Shown: piece after piece, positions 1 through 5,233 of the stretch | Layout: the number at the start of each line of letters is the position of its first letter | How positions within the stretch are numbered: the first letter of the stretch is position 1 | NCBI GenBank assembly: GCA_902466275.1 | Contig: CABQQJ010000015.1 | Location: forward strand, 1 to 8,924 | Direction of reading: 5' to 3' | DNA: 8,924 nucleotides | DNA from: an uncultured Veillonella sp. | Lineage (GTDB): Bacteria > Bacillota > Negativicutes > Veillonellales > Veillonellaceae | Notes under the pieces: generated by a model | Database searches by the model: none | Told to the model about the DNA's origin: nothing | The model's input: only the letters and a program-made list of their open reading frames with translations | Program-made: the position numbers and the translations under genes

Positions 1-546
1 GTAGATGTTGGATTTAAAGAGTTTGCAATATGTAGTGATGGGTACAGGGTAGCAAATCCAAAATATCTAAGAAAGTCAGAAAAAAGATTAATTAAACTAC
101 AAAAGGATTTGTCAAGAAAACAAAAGGGAAGTAACAATAGAAATAAGGCTAGATTAAAGGTAGCTAAATTACACGAAAAAATAACAAATCAGTGTAAAGA
201 TTTTTTACATAAATTATCTACTAAGCTAATAAGAGAAAACCAATCTATAGCTATAGAAGATTTGAAAGTAAAAAATATGCTTAAAAATAATAAATTATCA
301 AAAGTGATTAGCGAAGTAGCATGGGGTGAATTTAGATCAATGTTAGAACACAAAGCTGGTTGGTATGGAAGAAATATTGTAGTTGCTCTAACTAATTATG
401 CAAGTAGTCAATTATGTTCAGAATGTGGATATAAGAATATTGATGTAAAAAATTTAGCGTTGAGAAACTGGATTTGTCCGAACTGTGGTGCAAATCATGA
501 TAGAGATGTAAATGCAAGTAAAAACTTAGAAAAATTGATAGCATAG
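1..546 (+). CDS. tnpB: TnpB (IS200/IS605 OrfB family) RNA-guided endonuclease, 5'-truncated by window edge
   Basis: The frame is open from base 1, so the start lies outside the window. About 181 C-terminal residues are visible of a family usually near 370-400. Numbered from the window edge, the sequence starts with VDVG, whose Asp2 fits the RuvC-I catalytic Asp. IAIEDL (Glu86) fits RuvC-II. A four-cysteine zinc ribbon follows (C139, C142, C159, C162), then HDRDVNAS at 166-173, where Asp169 fits RuvC-III. All three acidic residues and the zinc ribbon are intact, so the visible part could be functional. Family knowledge: TnpB is a programmable dsDNA nuclease, the ancestor type of Cas12, and cuts DNA using an omega RNA made from the element's right end. 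An internal TTG at 109 is not the start, because conserved sequence continues upstream of it. Whether a tnpA transposase accompanies it cannot be seen. Confidence 0.93.
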   Translation, partial: VDVGFKEFAICSDGYRVANPKYLRKSEKRLIKLQKDLSRKQKGSNNRNKARLKVAKLHEKITNQCKDFLHKLSTKLIRENQSIAIEDLKVKNMLKNNKLSKVISEVAWGEFRSMLEHKAGWYGRNIVVALTNYASSQLCSECGYKNIDVKNLALRNWICPNCGANHDRDVNASKNLEKLIA

Positions 547-671
547 GCTATTAGTAATAATGAGGTTGGAATGACCTTGTAAGCTTGGGTAAACTCGTTC
601 TACTAGGAATATTGACCAAGAAGCTCCCACTTCTATAAGTGGAGAGTAGTTCACACCTAAAATTAATAGTC
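430..671 (+). ncRNA. Probable TnpB omega RNA (reRNA) scaffold plus guide
   Basis: In this family the guide RNA overlaps the 3' end of tnpB, runs through the right end, and carries its guide just past the element boundary. Here the non-coding right end (547-654) has several possible stems. AGGT/ACCT pairs at 563-577, CTTGG/CCAAG at 583-587 with 616-620, and the terminal CCACTT/AAGTGG stem at 627-642 can be extended past one bulged C by CT/AG. The guide would begin at 655 (ACCTAAAATTAATAG). The 5' limit (430) and the guide length are estimates. No promoter is needed in the family, as the RNA is often processed from tnpB mRNA. Confidence 0.6.
627..642 (+). repeat. IS200/IS605 right-end foot hairpin
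   Basis: CCACTT (627-632) and AAGTGG (637-642) form a perfect 6-bp stem with loop CTAT. CT (624-625) and AG (643-644) extend it past a bulged C626. In the family such a hairpin is recognised by the Y1 transposase TnpA, and it is also the last stem of the omega RNA before the guide. Confidence 0.7.
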
Positions 672-674
672 AAT

Positions 675-682
675 AGGAGAGG
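675..682 (+). promoter_or_regulatory. Ribosome binding site of the glnS-like remnant
   Basis: AGGAGAGG lies 6 bases before ATG 689, a strong Shine-Dalgarno match at ideal spacing. It marks 689 as a true former gene start rather than a chance ATG. It sits about 20 bp past the predicted IS end, so the element appears to have landed in the leader of this gene. Confidence 0.6.
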
Positions 683-688
683 TAAACT

Positions 689-790
689 ATGTCAACTGAA
701 ATTAATTCTTCTAATTTTATAAGAAATATAATAATCCTAATGAATTGTGAATTACATTTTTTCATATTCATTAGGATTATTTTTTACTGA
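689..790 (+). pseudogene. Putative N-terminal remnant of glutaminyl-tRNA synthetase, or an unknown 33-codon ORF
   Basis: A 33-codon frame begins MSTEINSSNFIRNII. This resembles the extreme N-terminus of bacterial GlnRS (E. coli GlnRS has NFIRQII near residues 10-16, from memory). From about codon 16 the likeness stops: the frame reads through the arms of a terminator hairpin (730-781) and ends at TGA 788-790. The RBS and start look genuine, while the rest of a roughly 550-residue enzyme is missing. The simplest reading is a deletion joining the first 15 codons to a downstream terminator. Alternatives are a small leader peptide or a duplicated 5' segment with an intact glnS elsewhere. The match is short and no alignment was run. 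Confidence 0.42.
730..785 (+). terminator. Rho-independent terminator, perfect 16-bp stem
   Basis: The arm at 730-745 (AATAATCCTAATGAAT) pairs perfectly with 766-781. The loop is 20 bases and the 3' side continues as a T run. The stem is AT-rich with only three G-C pairs, and its A-rich left side could let it work in both directions. It would stop transcripts leaving tnpB and the glnS-like remnant before the doxX promoter. Confidence 0.75.
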
Positions 791-892
791 TAAATTAATC
801 TATTGTAAGGGTGTAATGTTTTAAATTTCAAATTTCAAAAAAACTATGATTGTATTTAAGCTGACTATATTATGTTGATTACATCGATAAAA
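791..892. other. AT-rich intergenic stretch without a gene
   Basis: No supported coding frame or RNA gene was found on either strand between the terminator and the doxX promoters. The only local pattern noted is a tandem AAATTTC AAATTTC repeat near 820-836. Confidence 0.5.
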
Positions 893-921
893 TTGATTTT
901 GTATACAATGTATGATATAAT
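893..921 (+). promoter_or_regulatory. Possible upstream promoter of doxX (TTGATT-17-TATAAT)
   Basis: TTGATT (893-898) and TATAAT (916-921) are separated by 17 bases. The spacer contains the 10-bp palindrome TTGTATACAA (899-908). A 12-bp palindrome, ATTCTATAGAAT (920-931), overlaps the -10 and the likely start point. In such AT-rich DNA a chance match is quite possible. If real, it would act in tandem with the stronger promoter 50 bp downstream. Confidence 0.35.
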
Positions 922-947
922 TCTATAGAATTTAATAGTGAGTCTTA

Positions 948-976
948 TTGACATAGTTATTCTCTAATAGTATAAT
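948..976 (+). promoter_or_regulatory. Consensus sigma-70/sigma-A promoter of doxX
   Basis: TTGACA (948-953), a 17-base spacer and TATAAT (971-976) match the consensus at all 12 positions. Transcription should start near 983, giving a leader of about 47 bases before the doxX ATG. It is the strongest promoter seen in the window. Confidence 0.85.
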
Positions 977-982
977 TAATGT

Positions 983-998
983 ATCGAATTTATTCGAT
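983..998. promoter_or_regulatory. Inverted repeat at the doxX start point, candidate operator
   Basis: ATCGAAT (983-989) and ATTCGAT (992-998) form a perfect 7-bp dyad around TT, right over the predicted transcription start. A dyad in this position downstream of a perfect promoter is typical of a repressor site. No regulator gene lies in the window, so the binding protein is unknown. Confidence 0.45.
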
Positions 999-1029
999 TT
1001 GCTATATTTGAATTGAAAGAAGGATCACT

Positions 1030-1446
1030 ATGTTGAACTTTATTTTTAAAAGTAAACCTAATTATGTAAACTTTGGCTTATTGATTTATCGCCTTGCATT
1101 GGGCATTTCCATGTTTTATCATGGTTATTTAAAATGGCTTAGCGGAGCTGAAGGGCTCTACAAAGTAGGGACTATGTTAGCACCTTTAGGCGTATCCGGT
1201 GGTTATGAGATGCTAGGCACTATGGCAGCACTTGCAGAAATGATTGGTGGTATTCTCATTGCTGTAGGATTATTTACACGTATTGGTGCTATTCTAGTTG
1301 TAGGTACTTTAGCAACTGCGACTATTGTGAGTTTGAATGGTAGTTTCTTTAGCTGGGATTACCCATCTCAATTAGGCTTTGGTGCACTTATGTTATTCTT
1401 CGCAGGTGCAGGTCGCTATAGCCTAGATAAAGCTTTATTTAAATAA
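1030..1446 (+). CDS. DoxX family inner-membrane protein
   Basis: The 138-residue protein has the length and layout of the DoxX/DoxD-like family (Pfam DoxX). Four hydrophobic segments lie near residues 13-34, 62-82, 84-104 and 112-128. The first carries the RLALGISMFYHGYLKW pattern of this family. A family-typical GRYSLD motif near 128-133 follows the last helix. DoxX proteins are small quinone-linked or redox-associated membrane proteins. Some are tied to thiol or oxidative stress, but the substrate of this one cannot be told. GAAGGA (1019-1024), 5 bases before ATG, supports the start. It appears to be a single-gene unit with its own consensus promoter and operator-like dyad upstream and a strong hairpin terminator downstream. 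The symbol is left empty because the family is functionally mixed. Confidence 0.85.
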   Translation: MLNFIFKSKPNYVNFGLLIYRLALGISMFYHGYLKWLSGAEGLYKVGTMLAPLGVSGGYEMLGTMAALAEMIGGILIAVGLFTRIGAILVVGTLATATIVSLNGSFFSWDYPSQLGFGALMLFFAGAGRYSLDKALFK

Positions 1447-1458
1447 TTAGGAAATTAG

Positions 1459-1492
1459 AATAAAAGACTCATCGGCTGATGAGTCTTTTATT
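1459..1492 (+). terminator. Hairpin terminator between doxX and lysA
   Basis: The 15-base arm 1459-1473 (AATAAAAGACTCATC) pairs perfectly with 1478-1492 around the loop GGCT. With A-rich and T-rich outer ends it is a classic, possibly bidirectional, intrinsic terminator. It ends only 17 bp before the lysA ATG, leaving no room for a promoter in between. Confidence 0.85.
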
Positions 1493-1509
1493 TATGTAGA
1501 GAGGTTGTT

Positions 1510-2766
1510 ATGAACACAAAAACTGTTCCCTTTACGGCTGAACAATTAGAAAATATTATTGCCCAATATCCAACACCATTTCATATTTACGATGAAGAAG
1601 GTATCATTGAAAATATGAAATCTTTCATCGATGCATTTTCTTGGAATAAAGGGTTTAAACAATATTTTGCTGTAAAAGCGACTCCAAATCCATATATTAT
1701 GCGTGTGTTACAAAAACTTGGGGTAGGTGCAGACTGCTCTTCCTTGGCAGAGTTGATGCTATGCGAAAAAGTGGGCATTACAGGTCATGACATTATGTTC
1801 ACATCTAATGACACACCATATGTGGAGTATAAAAAAGCACTTGAAATGGGTGCAATTATCAATCTTGATGATATTACACATATCGAATATTTAGAAAAAA
1901 ATCATGGCTCTTTGCCAGATACATTCTGCGTGCGTTATAATCCGGGTTCTTTAAAGGAAGGGGGCAATACAATTATTGGCCTTCCTGAAGAAGCTAAATA
2001 TGGTATGACACGCGAACAAATATTTGAAGCGTATAAACAATTACAAGCTAAAGGTGTAAAACACTTTGGTATTCATACAATGGTTGTTTCTAACGAACTT
2101 GATATTGACGGTTTAGTTGGTACAGCAGAGCTTTGCTTTAATCTTGCTGTAGATATTAAAAATGAACTTGGTATCAATGTTGAGTTTATCGATCTTGGTG
2201 GTGGTGTAGGTGTAGCTTATAAACCAGAACAAACACCAGTAGACTTCCGCGCATTAAGTAAGGGTGTAGAAGAAGCGTATAATCGGATTTTAGTAGCTAA
2301 TGGACTTAATGATGTAGCATTGGCTTATGAATGTGGGCGTATGGTAACAGGTCCATTTGGTTACCTTGTTTCTACTGCTATTCATAAAAAAGATATTTAT
2401 CGTCATTACATCGGTTTAGATGCTTGTATGGCAAATCTTATGCGTCCGGCGTTGTATGGCTCTTATCATCACATTACCGTAATGGGGAAAGAAAATGATC
2501 CCAAGGATCATGTATATGATGTAACAGGCTCCTTATGTGAAAATAATGATAAATTTGCTATTCAACGAGAGCTGCCAAAAATTGATATTGGAGATCGTGT
2601 CATCATTCACGATGCTGGTGCACATGGACATTCTATGGGTTTCAATTATAATGGTAAATTACGTTCTGCAGAGTTATTGCTACATAAAGATGGCTCTGTT
2701 ACACAAATTCGTCGTGCTGAAACATATGATGATTTGTTTGGCACTCTCGATTTCTCCAACCTATAA
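1510..2766 (+). CDS. lysA: Diaminopimelate decarboxylase (fold-type III PLP enzyme)
   Basis: LysA converts meso-diaminopimelate to L-lysine and CO2 in the cytoplasm, the last step of lysine synthesis. The 418-residue protein shows the alanine racemase-like fold of the family. FAVKATPNP carries the PLP Schiff-base lysine (K56). DLGGGVG (228-234) is the phosphate-binding glycine loop, YECGR (273-277) is conserved, and SLCENND supplies the active-site cysteine C343. HDAGAHGHSMGFNYNG (368-383) and RAETYDDLF (402-410) form the C-terminal barrel. The usual H-x-HIGS strand motif reads GIHTMVVSNELD (187-198) instead, so this belongs to a divergent subfamily. A related decarboxylase such as carboxynorspermidine decarboxylase is a less likely alternative. 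AGAGAGG (1498-1504) precedes ATG by 5 bases. The gene stands alone: terminators lie on both sides and its promoter is not obvious. Confidence 0.82.
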   Translation: MNTKTVPFTAEQLENIIAQYPTPFHIYDEEGIIENMKSFIDAFSWNKGFKQYFAVKATPNPYIMRVLQKLGVGADCSSLAELMLCEKVGITGHDIMFTSNDTPYVEYKKALEMGAIINLDDITHIEYLEKNHGSLPDTFCVRYNPGSLKEGGNTIIGLPEEAKYGMTREQIFEAYKQLQAKGVKHFGIHTMVVSNELDIDGLVGTAELCFNLAVDIKNELGINVEFIDLGGGVGVAYKPEQTPVDFRALSKGVEEAYNRILVANGLNDVALAYECGRMVTGPFGYLVSTAIHKKDIYRHYIGLDACMANLMRPALYGSYHHITVMGKENDPKDHVYDVTGSLCENNDKFAIQRELPKIDIGDRVIIHDAGAHGHSMGFNYNGKLRSAELLLHKDGSVTQIRRAETYDDLFGTLDFSNL

Positions 2767-2873
2767 TTTAATATTGAGAATCGAATAGGATGAGAATTAA
2801 TATTAATAAAAACCTATCAATATATGTAATACTTGATATTCTTTTAATTCCTGTATATTTTAGTAGGAATATC

Positions 2874-2902
2874 TTGCTATCATTTAGATAAGAATGTATA
2901 AT
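2874..2902 (+). promoter_or_regulatory. Promoter upstream of the suf operon (TTGCTA-17-TATAAT)
   Basis: TTGCTA (2874-2879), a 17-base spacer and TATAAT (2897-2902) make a good sigma-A promoter with start near 2909. A terminator at 2949-2981 lies between it and sufC. The product is therefore either a short RNA of about 70 bases or a suf leader that must be read through. Imperfect competing inverted repeats (GATATTC 2835-2841 with GAATATC 2867-2873; ATTCCT 2847-2852 with AGGAAT 2865-2870) reach up to the -35 box. Confidence 0.5.
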
Positions 2903-2908
2903 AATTGT

Positions 2909-2981
2909 AGATTGTTATGCACATACTTGCTAAGTTGGCGAGAATTACGGCGGTATTCACGTTAGTGCGTACCGCCTTTTT
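2909..2981 (+). ncRNA. Possible short transcript or terminated leader before suf
   Basis: The stretch is bounded by the promoter start (about 2909) and the terminator T run (2977-2981). It also holds a small stem, CTTGC with GCGAG (one G-U pair), around 2926-2942. It has no convincing reading frame. No antiterminator pairing with the terminator's left arm was found by eye, so an attenuator is not demonstrated. The alternative is that the hairpin simply ends the lysA transcript 183 bases after its stop codon. Confidence 0.3.
2949..2981 (+). terminator. GC-rich intrinsic terminator between lysA and suf
   Basis: GGCGGTA (2949-2955) pairs with TACCGCC (2970-2976). An inner CAC/GTG stem around the loop GTTA follows, after a two-base mismatch. 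Five T residues come next. It is the most GC-rich hairpin in an otherwise AT-rich gap and a clear rho-independent terminator. Confidence 0.8.
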
Positions 2982-3017
2982 ATATGTGTCAGTATATACG
3001 TTTTACATATAACGATT

Positions 3018-3040
3018 GTATGCCTCGATATTGAGGATAC
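3018..3040. promoter_or_regulatory. Imperfect inverted repeat just upstream of the sufC ribosome site
   Basis: GTAT (3018-3021), a bulged G and CCTC (3023-3026) pair with GAGG (3033-3036) and ATAC (3037-3040) around GATATT. This could be an operator (Rrf2/IscR-type regulators often control suf) or an RNA hairpin that ends 9 bases before the Shine-Dalgarno. It does not match the known IscR or CymR motifs that I can recall. A weak promoter, GTGTCA-16-TATAAC (2986-3013), lies just before it and would start near 3020. Confidence 0.3.
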
Positions 3041-3048
3041 ATAATAAA

Positions 3049-3065
3049 AAGGAGTGAACATTTTG
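3049..3065 (+). promoter_or_regulatory. sufC ribosome site that decides the TTG start
   Basis: AAGGAG (3049-3054) is followed 8 bases later by TTG (3063-3065), ideal spacing. An in-frame GTG at 3054-3056 overlaps the Shine-Dalgarno sequence itself and has no ribosome site of its own. TTG 3063 is therefore the preferred start. Confidence 0.8.
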
Positions 3066-3806
3066 GCTGAATTACTTCAGATAAAAGATTTAAAGGTATC
3101 TGTTGAAGAGAAACAAATCTTGAAAGGTATTGATTTAACAATTAATAAAGGTGAAATTCACGTTGTAATGGGCACAAATGGTGCAGGTAAGTCTACACTT
3201 GCTAATGCTATCATGGGTAACTCTACATATACTGTAGACAGCGGCTCCATTATTTTTGATGGTAAAGATATTACAGAAGATGCAGTAAACGATCGTGCAA
3301 AAGCGGGTATTTTTATGTCCTTCCAAAATCCAATTTCTATTCCTGGTATTACTGTAGAAAACTTCATTCGTACAGCTAAATCCACAATTACTGGTGAAAA
3401 TGTACGTGCATTATCTTTCAAAAAAGAATTGAAAGAAAAAATGGATGAATTATCCTTTGATTTATCTTATGCGCAACGTTATGTAAATGAAGGCTTCTCT
3501 GGTGGTGAACGCAAGAAAAATGAAATTCTTCAAATGTCCATTTTGAATCCTAAATTGGCTATTCTTGATGAAACTGATTCTGGCCTTGACGTAGATGCGG
3601 TTCGTATCGTATCTGAAGGTGTACAACGTTTCCATAACGAAAAAAATGCTGTATTAATCATTACTCATCATAACCAAATTTTACAAAAACTAAAACCAGA
3701 CTATGTTCATGTGTTGATCAATGGCAAGATTGTTAAAACTGGTGATGCTTCTCTTGTACGTGAAATCGAAGAAAAAGGTTACGACGCATACAAAGCATTA
3801 GCATAG
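3063..3806 (+). CDS. sufC: SufC, ATPase subunit of the SufBCD Fe-S scaffold complex
   Basis: SufC is an ABC-type ATPase that binds SufB and SufD in the cytoplasm and powers the shape change needed for Fe-S cluster assembly. It does not act as a transporter. Numbered from TTG 3063 (247 residues, close to the usual 248), the motifs run in order. Walker A is GTNGAGKST (37-45), the Q-loop is Gln88 in SFQNP, and the signature is FSGGERKKNE (145-154). Walker B is LAILDE (165-170), the D-loop is SGLD (173-176), and the switch histidine is H202 in ITHHNQ. Reading from GTG 3054 would add three residues but puts the start inside the ribosome site. It is the first gene of the operon, and its stop overlaps the AGGAGG of sufB. 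Confidence 0.96.
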   Translation: MAELLQIKDLKVSVEEKQILKGIDLTINKGEIHVVMGTNGAGKSTLANAIMGNSTYTVDSGSIIFDGKDITEDAVNDRAKAGIFMSFQNPISIPGITVENFIRTAKSTITGENVRALSFKKELKEKMDELSFDLSYAQRYVNEGFSGGERKKNEILQMSILNPKLAILDETDSGLDVDAVRIVSEGVQRFHNEKNAVLIITHHNQILQKLKPDYVHVLINGKIVKTGDASLVREIEEKGYDAYKALA

Positions 3807-3814
3807 GAGGCACA

Positions 3815-5224
3815 ATGGAAGAAAGAAAGAAAACCCAAGTCGCGGATATGGACCGTGGTGTCTATGATATTAAGAATGACTTTGAATATTCTTATATTTC
3901 TGATGCCGGTTTAACAGAAGATATTATCCGTGAAATTTGGTCTAATAAAAATGAACCTGAATGGATGCTTGACTTCCGTTTGAAATCTTTAGAAATCTAC
4001 AATCGTATGGGTATTCCAAACTGGATTCCTGATATTTCTGGCTTAGATATGGCTAACATCCATACTTATGTTAAGCCTAAAGTAGATATGAAAGAAAACT
4101 GGGATGAAGTTCCAGAAGAAATTAAAAGTACTTTTGACCGCTTAGGTATTCCAGAAGCGGAAAAAACATCTCTAGCTGGTGTTGGTGCTCAATATGATTC
4201 TGAAGTTGTTTACCACAGTATTCAAGAAGATCTTGTTAAGCAAGGTGTTATCTATACTGATATCGAAACAGCATTACATGAACATGAAGAAATCGTAAAA
4301 AAATACTGGATGACATTAATTCCACCTACAGACCATAAATGGGCTGCTCTTCACGGTGCCGTTTGGTCTGGTGGTTCCTTCGTATACGTTCCTGCAGGTG
4401 TACAAGTAGAGATTCCATTGCAATCTTACTTCCGTTTGAATGCACCAGGTGCTGGTCAGTTCGAACATACGATGATTATCGTAGAAGAAGGGGCTAAATT
4501 GCACTTTATCGAAGGTTGTTCTGCTCCTAAGTATGATGTGTCTAACCTTCATGCAGGCGCTGTTGAACTGTTCGTTAAAGATAATGCTACATTGCGTTAT
4601 TCTACAATTGAAAACTGGTCCAAAAACATGTACAACCTTAACACAAAACGTTGTGTGGTAGGTAAAGGTGGTACTATTGAGTGGGTATCTGGTTCCTTCG
4701 GTTCTAGAGTATCTTGCTTGTATCCAATGAGTATCCTTAATGGTGAAGGTGCACATGCTGAATTCACAGGTGTAACATTTGCTGGTGAGGGCCAATTCCT
4801 TGATACTGGTTGTAAGGTAGTTCATAATGCTCCTTACACAACTAGTAATGTAAACTCTAAATCTATTTCCAAATCCGGTGGTGCTGCTATCTACCGTGGC
4901 CTTTTGAAAATTGGTCCTAAAGCAGAACATTCTAAAGCGACTGTATCTTGTGAATCCTTGATGCTTGATGCTGAGTCTCAATCTGATACAATTCCAGCTA
5001 TTATCGTAGAAAACGATAATGTGGATTTAGGTCATGAAGCTAAAATCGGTCGTATTTCCGACGAAGCAATTTTCTATCTTATGACTCGTGGTATTAGCGA
5101 AGAAGAAGCTCGTGCGATGCTAGTTCGTGGTTTCGTAGAGCCAATCTCTAAAGAATTGCCACTTGAATATGCAGTAGAAATGAACAATCTAATCAATCTT
5201 GAATTAGAAGGTTCTATCGGTTAA
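3815..5224 (+). CDS. sufB: SufB, Fe-S cluster scaffold subunit
   Basis: SufB is the core scaffold of SufBC2D, where sulfur from SufS/SufU and iron are combined into a nascent cluster. The 469-residue length matches Gram-positive SufB (about 465). The N-terminal FEYSYISDAGLTEDIIREIW helical region and the right-handed beta-helix core with YVPAGVQVEIPLQSYFRLN (191-209) are typical. FIEGCSAP has C235, and ATVSCESLMLDAESQSDTIP (376-394) has C379. C379 corresponds to the cluster-ligand and sulfur-path cysteine (C405 in E. coli), as inferred by motif. GHEAKIGRISDEAIFYLMTRG (406-426) leads into the C-terminal SufC-binding helices. The long CxxC-type N-terminal motif of proteobacterial SufB is absent. 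AGGAGG (3805-3810), 4 bases before ATG, supports the start; the gap to sufC is 8 bp. Confidence 0.96.
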   Translation: MEERKKTQVADMDRGVYDIKNDFEYSYISDAGLTEDIIREIWSNKNEPEWMLDFRLKSLEIYNRMGIPNWIPDISGLDMANIHTYVKPKVDMKENWDEVPEEIKSTFDRLGIPEAEKTSLAGVGAQYDSEVVYHSIQEDLVKQGVIYTDIETALHEHEEIVKKYWMTLIPPTDHKWAALHGAVWSGGSFVYVPAGVQVEIPLQSYFRLNAPGAGQFEHTMIIVEEGAKLHFIEGCSAPKYDVSNLHAGAVELFVKDNATLRYSTIENWSKNMYNLNTKRCVVGKGGTIEWVSGSFGSRVSCLYPMSILNGEGAHAEFTGVTFAGEGQFLDTGCKVVHNAPYTTSNVNSKSISKSGGAAIYRGLLKIGPKAEHSKATVSCESLMLDAESQSDTIPAIIVENDNVDLGHEAKIGRISDEAIFYLMTRGISEEEARAMLVRGFVEPISKELPLEYAVEMNNLINLELEGSIG

Positions 5225-5233
5225 GGAGGAATT

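Larger units (their letters stand above)
1..654 (+). mobile_element. Right part of an IS200/IS605-family (or tnpB-only IS1341-like) element
   Basis: The element includes the tnpB 3' part and a 108-bp non-coding right end. The end is placed at TTCAC (650-654), just after a subterminal hairpin, CCACTT-CTAT-AAGTGG (627-642). This is the usual layout of IS200/IS605 right ends, which lack terminal inverted repeats and carry a foot hairpin near a short cleavage motif. The left end is outside the window. The exact right boundary is an inference from this layout and could be off by a few bases. Confidence 0.75.

Noticed and set aside
109..546. TTG at 109 as the start of a 145-residue TnpB-like protein
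   Set aside because: The frame and the conserved RuvC-I region (VDVGFKEFA) continue upstream to the window edge, so this is an internal codon of a longer gene.
655..790. T-box or other riboswitch upstream of the glnS-like start
   Set aside because: There are only about 35 bases between the IS end and the ATG, and no T-box sequence or specifier-like stem is present. The hairpin lies after the ATG, not before it.
2537..2788. Plus-strand 83-codon frame overlapping the end of lysA
   Set aside because: It is out of frame with lysA conserved motifs, has no ribosome site, and its hydrophobic content comes from the shifted reading of lysA.
4316..4981. Minus-strand 221-codon open frame
   Set aside because: It lies fully antisense to sufB, whose motifs and ribosome site are clear. 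The translation is rich in Thr, Arg, Phe and Cys with no recognisable domain, and no ribosome site was seen.
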